NCBI RefSeq assembly: GCF_014836335.1
Contig: NZ_JACSRA010000017.1
Span: 29,513-93,512 of the forward strand
DNA from: Clostridium cibarium
Lineage (GTDB): Bacteria > Bacillota > Clostridia > Clostridiales > Clostridiaceae
Reading direction: 5' to 3'
DNA length: 64,000 nt
Part shown: positions 1 to 8,658 of the stretch, in pieces
How the letters are laid out: each line of letters opens with the position of its first letter
How positions within the stretch are numbered: the first letter of the stretch is position 1
Position numbers and translations under genes: made by a program
The notes under the pieces: model-generated
What the model was told of the DNA's origin: nothing
Databases searched by the model: none
The model's input: the letters and a program-made list of their open reading frames with translations, nothing else

Positions 1-856
1 TCCACCCAGTAATATCGTTTGTATCATAAGCACCAAACTTCTCACTTCCATTAAAAGTATAATCAACAAACCCATTTTTAGATGTCTTTATATCATTCCA
101 AATTGGTAGTTTGGAAGCTTCATCTGTTCCTATTAATTCTTTACTAGGATGAGCTATCATATTCTTACCATCTATATCTGTTATATACACATATCCAGAA
201 CTTCCTATTGATTTTTCTGCAATTTTATCTGAAAATGTGCTCAACGAAATATTTATTGATATTACACCAATAACCTTGTTATCCTTTATCAATGCTTTAG
301 CAACTGAAACAACATTAACATTCTTTTGTTTATCCTTAAAAGGTAATGTTACTATTACCTTCGGTTTATTATCTATTGCTTGTTTATACCAAGATGTTTT
401 ACTGGCTTCAAATCCGTCTGGCATATTTTCATTAGGATACACATCACATTTCCCGTTATCTCTTGCAAGAGATGCACTCACTATATCACTATTACTTTCT
501 TGTAAAGATTTTAGTATATCTGATATATATGGATCATTTGCACTGTTATCACAATTAGCTATATCATAATTATTAGATGTAATAGTAATTAAACTTATTA
601 GTCCATTGAAATAATCATCTATCCCACTATTTACTTCCGAAAGAGTTTGCTCACTTGTAACTCTTAACTTTTCATTAAGTATTGATTTTGATTTTGAATA
701 AGAACTACATCCTAAAATAATTAAAGGGATTACACAAATTGCTACCAAACTAACAACTAACTTATTTCTTATGCTGTTTAATCTGCCAGTACTTTTTTTC
801 TCTAAATTCTCCTTATCCACTCCACTCTTACTTAACTTTTTCTCATATAACTTCAT
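1..856 (-). CDS. Methyl-accepting chemotaxis protein, N-terminal part (cut by window edge)
   Basis: The first 285 residues of a chemoreceptor can be read on the minus strand; the gene continues past base 1. After a basic cytoplasmic head there is one membrane segment (about residues 33-50), then an extracellular dCache-like sensor with the typical WYKQAI, KPKVIVTLPFKD and GYVYITDIDGK stretches. This family senses small extracellular ligands and signals through CheA; the HAMP and signalling parts are outside the window. The start ATG has the ribosome site AAGGAG eight bases upstream. The ligand cannot be told. Confidence 0.85.
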   Translation of the reverse strand, partial: MKLYEKKLSKSGVDKENLEKKSTGRLNSIRNKLVVSLVAICVIPLIILGCSSYSKSKSILNEKLRVTSEQTLSEVNSGIDDYFNGLISLITITSNNYDIANCDNSANDPYISDILKSLQESNSDIVSASLARDNGKCDVYPNENMPDGFEASKTSWYKQAIDNKPKVIVTLPFKDKQKNVNVVSVAKALIKDNKVIGVISINISLSTFSDKIAEKSIGSSGYVYITDIDGKNMIAHPSKELIGTDEASKLPIWNDIKTSKNGFVDYTFNGSEKFGAYDTNDITGW

Positions 857-1082
857 CTCGATTCTCCTTTTCTTGAGGTATACTTTAAATATGCTAACTA
901 TAATTTCATCATTTAAACATATTTTTCACCATATTCCTCCCATTTTTTTCTTTTACTTATTATGTATCGCCTCAAATCGAAATACCTTTATAGGAAACTT
1001 TAATATAATTATGAATATAATGAATTTTTTTCTTTTTTTATATCCAAAATTGTATTTATGTAAAATTATTCTACAAAATAGA

Positions 1083-1122
1083 AAATGTCCTAAAATCACG
1101 TTCAGGTGATTTTAGGACATTT
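1083..1122. terminator. Bidirectional intrinsic terminator
   Basis: A perfect 17-bp stem (1083-1099 with 1106-1122) and a 6-base loop, AT-rich on both sides. It lies just past the stop of the CoA-disulfide reductase gene. The 226 bases from here to the chemoreceptor start at 856 hold no gene and should carry that gene's promoter. Confidence 0.8.
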
Positions 1123-1127
1123 ATACT

Positions 1128-2828
1128 TTATCTAAAATTATATTCAGTTAGTATACTGGCTCTTTCCATAGTTCTATCATTAAAATACTCATAAAATGAT
1201 AATGCTAAAAAACTTCCTGTTATGTTATAAACATTATCAAACCCTAAATTTTGAAGAGCTAACACAGCATTATAACTCCTTTGCCCTGTTCTGCAATGAA
1301 GATATACAGGTCTATCCTTTGGCACTTCATCTATTCTATCTCTCAACTCACTTAAAGGTATATTTTTCGAGTTATTAATATGACCATTTTCATATTCATT
1401 TTTTTCCCTAACATCTATTATAGTTGCATTATTATCCACAAGCTCTCTCACTTTATCCACATTAACTTGCTTAAATTCCCCACTTAATAGGTTTGACCCA
1501 ACGTATCCAGCATAATTTACAACATCCTTTGCTGTTGCGAATGGAGGTGCATAACATAACTCTAAATCTTTTAAATCTTCTACTGTTCCTCCAAATTTTA
1601 TAGCTGTTGCAATTATGTCTATCCTCTTTGTTACATCCCCTTTACCTATTGCTTGAGCACCTAAAATCTTTCCTGTAGGAATTTCATATAATAACTTCAA
1701 ATGAACTGGGGATGAATTTGGCATAATCCCAACCTTATCTGTAAGTATGACTCTAACTATATCGTAGTTTATATTCATATTGAGAGACTTTATTATCCCT
1801 TCATTTAACCCTGTAGAAGCTCCATTGTAATCAAATACTCTTATACCAGACGATCCTATATATCCTTTATTTAACGAATTCTTTCCATTTATATGATCTG
1901 CAACTGACCTAGCCTGTTTTTGAGCTGGTCCTGCTAATGATAATTTAGTTTTAGAATGAGTTAGTGAATTATAAACTTCTATTGCATCTCCAACTGCATA
2001 TATATCATTATCATTTGTCTTATAATTTCTATCTACTTTTATAGCTCCTGTTTCTCCAATTTCTAAATTAGATTCCTTAGCTAAATCCGTTTCCGGAGAG
2101 ACACCTATAGCCATAATCACAGCCTTTGCTTCAATCTTCTTCCCTGAAGCTAGAATAACTTTATTTTCTTCAAAGTTTTGAACCTTATCTCCAACAATTA
2201 AATTAATACCATTATCATAAATTTCTTTATGGAGAATTTGGACCATATCATAATCAAATGGTTTCAAAACTTGATTAGTAGCTTCTACAAGTGATACATT
2301 ATACCCAGCTTTTTTTAAATTTTCAGCTGCTTCTACTCCAATATAACCTCCACCTATTACAACTACATCCTTTGTATCAATCTCTTTTACAAATCTATTA
2401 AGTCTATCTATATCCACTACATTTCTTATAGTAAATAAATTAACCTTATCTATTCCAGGAATATTAGGAACTATAGGTCTTGCTCCTGGAGATAGTATAA
2501 GCTTATCATAAGTCTCTTTATAAACTTCTCCTGTTTCATTGTTTCTTACAGTTACGAACTTGTTTACTCTATCTATTGATAAAACTTCATTATTTACTCT
2601 CGCTTCTATTCTATATTGAGCCATGAATTTTTCTGGACTCATAAGTACTAATCTACTAGCTTCATTAATTATTCCACTTAAATGATACGGAAGCGAGCAA
2701 TTTGAAAAAGATACATGAGGACCCTTTTCAAACATTATTATTTCATCATCTTCACTATTTCTTCTAAGTCTAGCAGCTGCTGATGCTCCACCTGCAACTC
2801 CTCCTACTATTAATATCTTTCTCTTCAC
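1128..2828 (-). CDS. CoA-disulfide reductase / FAD-NAD(P)H oxidoreductase with C-terminal rhodanese domain
   Basis: A 566-residue pyridine nucleotide-disulfide oxidoreductase of the CoADR-Rhd type. The FAD motif GGVAGGASAAARLRR is at residues 9-23, the single redox Cys at residue 44 in SNCSLPY, the NAD(P)H motif GGGYIGVEAAENL near 160, and a rhodanese domain fills the last ~110 residues with its active Cys at 512 (HCRTGQRS). Family members reduce CoA disulfide, CoA persulfide or polysulfide with NAD(P)H. The fused rhodanese and the free rhodanese gene 13 bases upstream argue for sulfane-sulfur handling. It is the last gene of a three-gene operon headed by a Crp/Fnr regulator. The exact physiological substrate is inferred. 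Confidence 0.87.
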   Translation of the reverse strand: MKRKILIVGGVAGGASAAARLRRNSEDDEIIMFEKGPHVSFSNCSLPYHLSGIINEASRLVLMSPEKFMAQYRIEARVNNEVLSIDRVNKFVTVRNNETGEVYKETYDKLILSPGARPIVPNIPGIDKVNLFTIRNVVDIDRLNRFVKEIDTKDVVVIGGGYIGVEAAENLKKAGYNVSLVEATNQVLKPFDYDMVQILHKEIYDNGINLIVGDKVQNFEENKVILASGKKIEAKAVIMAIGVSPETDLAKESNLEIGETGAIKVDRNYKTNDNDIYAVGDAIEVYNSLTHSKTKLSLAGPAQKQARSVADHINGKNSLNKGYIGSSGIRVFDYNGASTGLNEGIIKSLNMNINYDIVRVILTDKVGIMPNSSPVHLKLLYEIPTGKILGAQAIGKGDVTKRIDIIATAIKFGGTVEDLKDLELCYAPPFATAKDVVNYAGYVGSNLLSGEFKQVNVDKVRELVDNNATIIDVREKNEYENGHINNSKNIPLSELRDRIDEVPKDRPVYLHCRTGQRSYNAVLALQNLGFDNVYNITGSFLALSFYEYFNDRTMERASILTEYNFR

Positions 2829-2841
2829 AATTCCTTCCCCC

Positions 2842-3159
2842 TTACTTTTTCATAGTTCCTACATATGAACCCATTCCACCTGCAACATTTATAACATCAA
2901 AACCTTTTTTCTTTAAACTGCTACAAGTCTTTGAACTTCTTCCCCCTGATTGGCACATAATATAATATTCTTTATGCTTTTCTAAATATTTTTCTGGATT
3001 ATCTAAAAGTTCTCCCATAGGTATATTCTTGGAGGTTTTTAAACTTCCACTCTTATATTCATAAGGTTCTCTAATATCAATTAATTCAACCTTTCCCAAT
3101 AAATTATCCATATCATTAACATTTATCACTTTTTCATTATTTTTTAAAAATCCAAACAT
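2842..3159 (-). CDS. Single-domain rhodanese (sulfurtransferase)
   Basis: A 105-residue stand-alone rhodanese. The active-site loop reads MCQSGGRS with the persulfide-carrying Cys, preceded by the conserved DIREPYEY strand. The longer open frame begins with a TTG at 3174, but that codon is part of the ribosome site GGAGGAG that serves the ATG at 3159, so I use 3159. The protein should pass sulfane sulfur between donors and acceptors in the cytoplasm. It sits between the Crp/Fnr regulator (19 bases upstream) and the CoADR-rhodanese fusion, almost certainly cotranscribed. Confidence 0.85.
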   Translation of the reverse strand: MFGFLKNNEKVINVNDMDNLLGKVELIDIREPYEYKSGSLKTSKNIPMGELLDNPEKYLEKHKEYYIMCQSGGRSSKTCSSLKKKGFDVINVAGGMGSYVGTMKK

Positions 3160-3178
3160 AGTCTTCTCCTCCAAAAGT

Positions 3179-3856
3179 TTATTTCAGTAATTCTCCTAAA
3201 TCATTTATTATTACTATTTTGCCTCTTTCTAGTTTTATATATCCTCTTTTTTCAATACTCTTAAGTTTTCTACTTACAACTTCTCTAACTGAATCGACCT
3301 CAAAAGCCAGCTCTCCATGTGTTGCATAAATTATTTTGCTCTTTTTATTAATAAGCAATTTTACAAGTCTTATTTCTAATGGTTCATGCATTCTCTCTTC
3401 CTTATTTTCTATAACTGTACTAAACTTTTTATACAAATCTCTATACATATATAACAAAAACTCTTCATCTTGAATAAAGTATTTTCTAACTATGTCTATT
3501 GGAATTACACCCACCTCAGAATCTTGAATAGCCCTTCCTGCAATATTTAATGACTCGAAATTAGCTATACAACTTAGCGCCTCATGGCAAAGTTCACCTT
3601 CTTTTATATTATAAAGATTGGTTTCCTCTCCTTCTTTGTTAATCTTTTGTACCTTTATTGATCCTTTTATTACAAATAAAATTCCAGAACAGGCACCGGG
3701 TCCTACATATTCATCTGAATACAGTGTCTTAAATATCACTTGCTCTCTTAATAATTCATTATTCTTTAAATCTATGGCTTTTAGAATTGGATATGTGCTA
3801 AACAAAGATTCTATTTTCCTTTTTCTATTGTCTAAATTTCCATTAATTTTATCCAT
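3179..3856 (-). CDS. Crp/Fnr-family transcriptional regulator
   Basis: A 225-residue regulator with an N-terminal cyclic-nucleotide-binding-like beta barrel (GPGACSGILFVIKGSIKV near residues 53-70) and a C-terminal winged helix (SVREVVSRKLKSIEKRGYI, about 188-206). No FNR-type four-Cys cluster is visible; the single Cys residues at 57 and 92-96 could respond to redox or persulfide, which is speculation. It starts the operon with the two rhodanese genes, so it most likely controls them. The ATG has the site GGAGGG. A near-palindrome at 3905-3917 lies in its promoter region. Confidence 0.85.
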   Translation of the reverse strand: MDKINGNLDNRKRKIESLFSTYPILKAIDLKNNELLREQVIFKTLYSDEYVGPGACSGILFVIKGSIKVQKINKEGEETNLYNIKEGELCHEALSCIANFESLNIAGRAIQDSEVGVIPIDIVRKYFIQDEEFLLYMYRDLYKKFSTVIENKEERMHEPLEIRLVKLLINKKSKIIYATHGELAFEVDSVREVVSRKLKSIEKRGYIKLERGKIVIINDLGELLK

Positions 3857-3904
3857 TTCATTCCCTCCATGACTTTATTATAAATTAAATCTATATAATT
3901 TTGT

Positions 3905-3917
3905 GTGACTTAGTCAC
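3905..3917. promoter_or_regulatory. Candidate operator for the Crp/Fnr regulator
   Basis: GTGACTTAGTCAC is a 13-base near-perfect palindrome about 50 bases upstream of the regulator's start. Half sites resemble the TGTGA of Crp/Fnr sites, though the spacer is shorter than in the classical 16-bp box. It lies between the regulator gene and the divergent chemoreceptor gene at 4076, so it could act on either. Assignment by position only. Confidence 0.4.
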
Positions 3918-4075
3918 CTAATATTCTCTCTACAACCTAACTTTTTCTTACATCATTATGTATTTATGATTTGTAAAATGTATGTTAAATTCGCATTTTT
4001 TATCACATTATGTTGTAACATGGTATATATAAAAAATATTATCATCTCAAACACAAGGGGAGGCTATAAATAAAA

Positions 4076-5815
4076 ATGAAAAAAAGCAAAGGAATAGGAA
4101 CAAGATTATATTTACTAATAGGCTTTATTATGATTTTTATACTAGGAGTCACTAGTTTTTCATGGATTACAATTGAAAATTATAATGAAAAGAATAAATC
4201 TAGATTACAAAACACTTCAGATTACATAGTTATAGTTGATGATGCAAGACAAGCTCAAGTTGAATTTAAAAAACAAGTCCAAGAATGGAAAGATACTTTG
4301 CTTAGAGGCTATGATAATGAATCCTTTAAAAAATATTTCTCTCAATTTACTAAAGAGAAAGATAATGTTCAAAGTAAATTATTAAACTTAAAAGAAAAAA
4401 TGAACTCAAAAAATATAGATACTTCTTCTGTTGATTCACTAATAACTGAACATAATGATTTATGTCAAAAGTACAATACAGCTATAAAAAGTTATAATTC
4501 AAATAATCCTGAAAGTTATCGTATAGTAGATGGATTAGTAAAAGGAATCGACAGAAAACCCACAGATGATATGGATTCCCTAGTAAAAAGTATAGAAGAC
4601 ATATCAAGTAATGAAACTGAAAAAATGATCAAAGATTCTGATATAGATATTAGCAACTTCAATAGAAACTTAGCCATTATTGCAGTCTTTGGTGTTATTT
4701 TAATAGTTATTTTTTCAATATTAATTATTGCCACATATAAAAATATTACTATTTTTATAGAACAGTTTAAATCCTTAATGTCACAAGCAGAAAAAGGAGA
4801 TCTTACAATTGTAGGTAAAATACACAAAAATGACGAATTGGGTGAGGTTACCGAATGCTTCAATAAATTCATTAGTACAATTAGATCATTAATTTCTGAA
4901 GCAAATAATGCAGCCATATCTGTAGCCTCTTCTTCATCTAATATTATGAAAACTTCAGATGATGTAAGTAAGACTTTCGAAGAAGTTGCATATACAATTT
5001 CCAACATAGCAGAAAGCGCTTCAAGAGAATCTCAATTGGCTGATGAAAGTAATACTTCTGTGCAAGACGTTGTACAAGAAGTAAAGCGTATAACAGAAAA
5101 TACAGTATATATGAACAAACTCGCAAACAATGCAATAGAAACTGTAACTGAAGGTGTTAACAACTTAAATCAACAAGTCCAATTAATGAACAACACCAAG
5201 GATGCCTCTTACAATGTTAGTAATGTAATTTCTGATTTATCTATAAAATCAAATGAAATCGGAAATGTTGTAGAATTTATTAATGGAATTACAGACCAAA
5301 TTAATTTGCTAGCATTAAATGCTAATATAGAGGCAGCAAGAGCTGGCGAAGCTGGCAAGGGATTTGCTGTAGTTGCTAGCGAAGTTAGTAATCTAGCAGA
5401 ATTATCAAAAGAATCTACCCAAAAAATAAGTAATCTTATAATAGATGTTCAATCAGATATAAGTAAAGCTGTTACCGAGGTTAATGCTACAAATTCTTCT
5501 ATAAATGAACAAGCATCATCTCTTAACAAAGCAACAGATTCTCTTATACTTATTCAAAAATCTGTTTTTGATGTTACTAACAAAATAGAAGAAGTTGCTA
5601 CTGAAACTGCAATGGTTAACACTAATGCTATATATGTGGAAAAATCTATCCAAAATATAATATCTATAATTGAAAAAAATGCTGCAAGTACAGAAGAAAT
5701 TGCTGCTTCAACAGAAGAACATACTGCATCTATCCAAGAAATCGCTGCTTCTATGAACTACCTAACAGATTTATCTAGCCATTTACAAAATTCAATATCA
5801 AAATTTACTGTATAA
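4076..5815 (+). CDS. Methyl-accepting chemotaxis protein
   Basis: A complete 579-residue chemoreceptor. Membrane segments lie near residues 9-29 and 198-220, enclosing a mostly helical extracellular domain of the four-helix-bundle kind. A HAMP region follows (about 222-275), then the signalling hairpin with the conserved tip [21 protein letters not shown]. It passes signals to CheA/CheW; the ligand is unknown. It stands alone, with a terminator starting six bases after its stop. Confidence 0.92.
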   Translation: MKKSKGIGTRLYLLIGFIMIFILGVTSFSWITIENYNEKNKSRLQNTSDYIVIVDDARQAQVEFKKQVQEWKDTLLRGYDNESFKKYFSQFTKEKDNVQSKLLNLKEKMNSKNIDTSSVDSLITEHNDLCQKYNTAIKSYNSNNPESYRIVDGLVKGIDRKPTDDMDSLVKSIEDISSNETEKMIKDSDIDISNFNRNLAIIAVFGVILIVIFSILIIATYKNITIFIEQFKSLMSQAEKGDLTIVGKIHKNDELGEVTECFNKFISTIRSLISEANNAAISVASSSSNIMKTSDDVSKTFEEVAYTISNIAESASRESQLADESNTSVQDVVQEVKRITENTVYMNKLANNAIETVTEGVNNLNQQVQLMNNTKDASYNVSNVISDLSIKSNEIGNVVEFINGITDQINLLALNANIEAARAGEAGKGFAVVASEVSNLAELSKESTQKISNLIIDVQSDISKAVTEVNATNSSINEQASSLNKATDSLILIQKSVFDVTNKIEEVATETAMVNTNAIYVEKSIQNIISIIEKNAASTEEIAASTEEHTASIQEIAASMNYLTDLSSHLQNSISKFTV

Positions 5816-5820
5816 ATAAA

Positions 5821-5852
5821 AACCTTGGCTGTTTAATAAAAAAGCCAAGGTT
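5821..5852. terminator. Intrinsic terminator after the chemoreceptor gene
   Basis: Perfect 10-bp stem AACCTTGGCT / AGCCAAGGTT (5821-5830 and 5843-5852) followed by TCTT. It sits between two convergent genes. Confidence 0.75.
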
Positions 5853-5871
5853 TCTTAATCATAAAATTCAC

Positions 5872-6519
5872 CTATTCTTTATCATATCCTATAGCTTTCT
5901 TAGGACATGCTATAACACATTTACCACACTGTATGCAATCTGGGTGACTTAAAATATCATCTTTGTAATCATAAGGCACTATCCCCATCGAGCATTTTTT
6001 CTCACATAACTTACAAGAAAGACAACTCGATGATACATTCAACACACTCTTACTCTTTCTAAACTTAGCTACAACTGATGCTAATGTTCCCATAGGACAA
6101 AAATTGCACCAAGTCCTATGATTATAAAACAAAGATAGTATTACACCTATTAAAGTAGTCACAAATATTATTCTATAAAACACCATCCCTATTCCATAAA
6201 GGTTCCCCCAGTTTTGTACAATCCCAATGGTGAACATAGTCATCATAAATACTACTATTATAATTCTAAAATAGTATGATTTCAAAAACTTTGGTACTCT
6301 TTTTTTATTGCTAAATCTAGAAACTACATTATCATAAAAATTTCCCCTTGGGCATAAATTCCCACACCAAAATCTCCCCTTAAATACAGAAACCACTATA
6401 GGCGCTATCATACAAATTACTGCTACAATTGCAAATCTCAAATCAATTAATCCTAATGTTAAAAACGCTACTAGTAATAAAAAAGAATACTTCTTCCATA
6501 ACACTAAAAACTTTTCCAT
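5872..6519 (-). CDS. NapH-like membrane protein with two 4Fe-4S ferredoxin clusters
   Basis: A 215-residue integral membrane iron-sulfur protein of the NapH/RnfB-polyferredoxin family. Hydrophobic helices fill residues 10-130, broken by two paired cysteine motifs facing the cytoplasm (CGNLCPRG and CNFCPMG). The C-terminus carries two ferredoxin motifs, CLSCKLCEKKC and CIQCGKCVIACPKK. Such proteins move electrons between the quinone pool or membrane and soluble partners. No partner oxidoreductase is next to it; it is monocistronic between a chemoreceptor and crcB, so its role here is open. Confidence 0.8.
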   Translation of the reverse strand: MEKFLVLWKKYSFLLLVAFLTLGLIDLRFAIVAVICMIAPIVVSVFKGRFWCGNLCPRGNFYDNVVSRFSNKKRVPKFLKSYYFRIIIVVFMMTMFTIGIVQNWGNLYGIGMVFYRIIFVTTLIGVILSLFYNHRTWCNFCPMGTLASVVAKFRKSKSVLNVSSSCLSCKLCEKKCSMGIVPYDYKDDILSHPDCIQCGKCVIACPKKAIGYDKE

Positions 6520-6649
6520 ATATACCCCTCCGAAGATTATTTATTTTTACCTTATTGAATTATTTCTCTCTTATAATATTCAATATATCTTCTTTCTTCT
6601 GTAACTTAATCACTCAAGGTAAAATATCAATAATCTAAAAAGGATTTTA

Positions 6650-7027
6650 TTAAACTACAACTTTACATAAAAATTTTGCTAAAATAACACCACCAAGGCT
6701 CAATATTACATTAAGTAATATATTTGCACTTCCTAGTACGTATCTTCCATCATTCATTAAATTTATTGTTTCATAGCTAAATGTTGAAAATGTAGTAAGA
6801 CCTCCCATAATTCCTGTAGTTAGAAACAGTTTAAGATTAGGAGATATGAGTTCTGTGGAATTACTTAGCTCCATAATAAGACCAATAAGAAATCCTCCGA
6901 TAACATTTACTATTAATGTTCCAAATGGGAAATTAGAATTAATTAACTTTGAAGAAGCTATAGTTATTAAATACCTTAATGAAGCTCCAATACATCCTCC
7001 AACTCCAACAAAAATAATCTTTTGCAA
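6650..7027 (-). CDS. crcB: Fluoride exporter CrcB (Fluc)
   Basis: A small four-helix fluoride channel of 125 residues. The family signatures GGCIGASLRYL, GTLIVNVIGGFLIG and TTGIMGGLTTFSTFSYE are all present. A longer frame opens with an ATG at 7042, but its next codons GAG GTG form the ribosome site GGAGGTGAT, and nothing like a site lies upstream of that ATG. The true start is therefore probably the TTG at 7027. It is controlled by the fluoride riboswitch at 7051-7122. CrcB works as an antiparallel dimer; only one copy is seen here. Confidence 0.93.
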   Translation of the reverse strand: MQKIIFVGVGGCIGASLRYLITIASSKLINSNFPFGTLIVNVIGGFLIGLIMELSNSTELISPNLKLFLTTGIMGGLTTFSTFSYETINLMNDGRYVLGSANILLNVILSLGGVILAKFLCKVVV

Positions 7028-7050
7028 ATCAATCACCTCCATAAAAATAT

Positions 7051-7122
7051 AAAAAAACTCCTGCTTTTTAAAGCAGGAGTCATTAGCTTATTGCGATTTA
7101 CGGCGAACTCCATCACCTATTA
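7051..7122 (-). ncRNA. Fluoride riboswitch (crcB motif) with overlapping terminator
   Basis: Read on the minus strand, the leader shows the conserved aptamer pieces GGTGATGGAGTTCGCC, then a short variable stem, then GCTAATGACTCCT. The 3' end of the aptamer is shared with a terminator: an 11-bp stem ACTCCTGCTTT / AAAGCAGGAGT (7057-7080) followed by seven T. This is the usual ON-switch layout in which fluoride binding blocks the terminator and allows crcB transcription. Confidence 0.92.
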
Positions 7123-7146
7123 ATTTAATTAATTACTATATTGGTT

Positions 7147-7175
7147 ATTATATTTGATTTTATATTAAATGTAAA
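7147..7175 (-). promoter_or_regulatory. Promoter of crcB
   Basis: On the minus strand TTTACA, a 17-base spacer and TATAAT. Transcription would begin near 7140, about 20 bases before the fluoride aptamer. Confidence 0.7.
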
Positions 7176-7207
7176 TTATAAATTTGAATTTAGTTTTTAA
7201 AACCTGC

Positions 7208-7236
7208 TTAACTTGCATATACTATTAACATATAAT
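7208..7236 (+). promoter_or_regulatory. Promoter of nhaA
   Basis: TTAACT, a 17-base spacer and TATAAT. It gives a leader of roughly 145 bases before the nhaA start, which contains a terminator hairpin. Confidence 0.6.
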
Positions 7237-7318
7237 ATAATTACTCTATAAAAAAGTTTATATATATAATCGGTTGGACAAATTTATAATTTGTTTTCAA
7301 GCAATTTTAGTTTCTGGG

Positions 7319-7355
7319 GTGGGGAACTCATTTTTTTGAGTTTCCCACTTTTTTT
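7319..7355 (+). terminator. Leader terminator (attenuator) in front of nhaA
   Basis: A 12-bp stem (7319-7330 with 7337-7348, one G-T pair), a loop of six T and a run of seven T, all upstream of the nhaA start at 7390. A second hairpin, ACAAATT / AATTTGT, lies at 7278-7294. A terminator between promoter and gene implies conditional read-through, probably by a riboswitch, but I do not recognise the aptamer class. Confidence 0.75.
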
Positions 7356-7389
7356 CGTAAAATATTATATAAGAAAGGATTTAATTGAA

Positions 7390-8589
7390 ATGAAAAATAA
7401 AATTCGAAATAAGGTTTCTGATCTATTCACATACTTTATAAAAAACGAATCTACTGGAGGAATATTACTTCTATTCTGTACTATTTTGGCTATGATAATA
7501 GCAAACTCTAATTTATCCGAGACTTATAACCATGTACTCCACACATATATAACTATTGGATATAAAGATGCATCTATCTCTCTATCACTTCTCCACTGGA
7601 TTAACGATGGATTAATGGCTATCTTCTTTTTAGTTGTAGGCATGGAAATAAAGCGCGAACTAGTGATTGGCGAACTTAAATCAATAAAACAAACTATATT
7701 ACCTATATCAGCTGCAATAGGTGGAATGATAGCTCCAGCTATAATTTATGTATTACTAAATTATAATACTTCAACTATTTCAGGTTGGGGAATTCCTATG
7801 GCAACAGACATTGCCTTCGCATTAGGAGTACTTTCATTAGTAGCTAAGAAAGCTCCTAAAGGTATAGTAATATTCCTTACAGCTTTAGCTATAATCGATG
7901 ACTTAGGGGCTATTGTAGTTATTGCCATATTCTATACAACGAAAATTTCTCTGATTGCTCTTTTATTAGGAGCAATTACTCTTATAACTCTTATTTTAGG
8001 AAATAAGCTCAAGGTTAAGTTTACTTCTTTTTACATTGTTGGAGGAATAATATTATGGATTTGTCTTCTTAAGTCAGGAATACATGCAACAATTGCTGGT
8101 GTATTACTTGGAATGACACTACCTTGTGGTAAAAATACAAATGAATTTAAAACATCATTACTATATAAACTTGAACACCTGTTAACACCTTGGTCTACGT
8201 TTTTAATAATGCCTATTTTCGCTCTCGCAAATTCAGGTATACATATTGATTTTAGCAATATAACAAAAAGCCTATCTTCGCCTATCAGCTTAGGTATTAT
8301 CTTCGGTTTACTTATAGGTAAACAAGTAGGAATTTTTGGAGTTTCATATATTTTAGTTAAATTGAATGTTGCTAAGCTTCCTTCACAAGTTACTAAAAGA
8401 CATTTATATGCTGCAAGTGTTCTAGGAAGTATTGGATTTACAATGTCTCTATTTATTTCTTCGCTATCATTTTCAGATGAGACTTTATTATCCACAGCTA
8501 AAATAAGTATTATGATTACTTCAATATTAGCTGCTTTATTGGGAGCTATAATCTTTAAATTTATAGATAAAACTTCAACCCCCACATAA
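7390..8589 (+). CDS. nhaA: Na+/H+ antiporter NhaA
   Basis: An antiporter of 399 residues with about 12 membrane helices. The ion-binding pair is visible as ALAIIDDLGAIVV (Asp170-Asp171), with the supporting Asp140 in MATDIAFALGVL. The open frame reaches back to 7291 through the leader terminator; the ATG at 7390 with AAGAAAGGAT before it is the real start. It exports Na+ (or Li+) for H+ across the membrane. Divergent from crcB, with its own leader terminator. Confidence 0.92.
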   Translation: MKNKIRNKVSDLFTYFIKNESTGGILLLFCTILAMIIANSNLSETYNHVLHTYITIGYKDASISLSLLHWINDGLMAIFFLVVGMEIKRELVIGELKSIKQTILPISAAIGGMIAPAIIYVLLNYNTSTISGWGIPMATDIAFALGVLSLVAKKAPKGIVIFLTALAIIDDLGAIVVIAIFYTTKISLIALLLGAITLITLILGNKLKVKFTSFYIVGGIILWICLLKSGIHATIAGVLLGMTLPCGKNTNEFKTSLLYKLEHLLTPWSTFLIMPIFALANSGIHIDFSNITKSLSSPISLGIIFGLLIGKQVGIFGVSYILVKLNVAKLPSQVTKRHLYAASVLGSIGFTMSLFISSLSFSDETLLSTAKISIMITSILAALLGAIIFKFIDKTSTPT

Positions 8590-8596
8590 AATTAAA

Positions 8597-8637
8597 AAGT
8601 CTCAACTTTAAAGCATTTTCTTTAGAGTTGAGACTTT
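8597..8637. terminator. Bidirectional terminator between nhaA and rnj
   Basis: A 16-bp stem, AAAGTCTCAACTTTAA with TTAGAGTTGAGACTTT, between two converging genes. Confidence 0.75.
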
Positions 8638-8658
8638 CTATTAAAATTTGAAACTAGT

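Noticed and set aside
237..569. Open frame on the plus strand
   Set aside because: It is the complement of the chemoreceptor sensor domain read on the minus strand and has no family resemblance.
771..1109. 112-codon plus-strand frame with a hydrophobic translation
   Set aside because: Phe/Leu-rich product of poly-T DNA, overlapping the chemoreceptor start and a terminator; no ribosome site.
4516..5007. 163-codon minus-strand frame
   Set aside because: Shadow of the chemoreceptor gene at 4076-5815.
6541..6626. Inverted repeat TTTTTACCTT / AAGGTAAAAT as a terminator
   Set aside because: Arms are 65 bases apart with no stable loop and no clear T tail.
7291..7389. N-terminal extension of NhaA
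   Set aside because: It would translate through the leader terminator; the ATG at 7390 has its own ribosome site.
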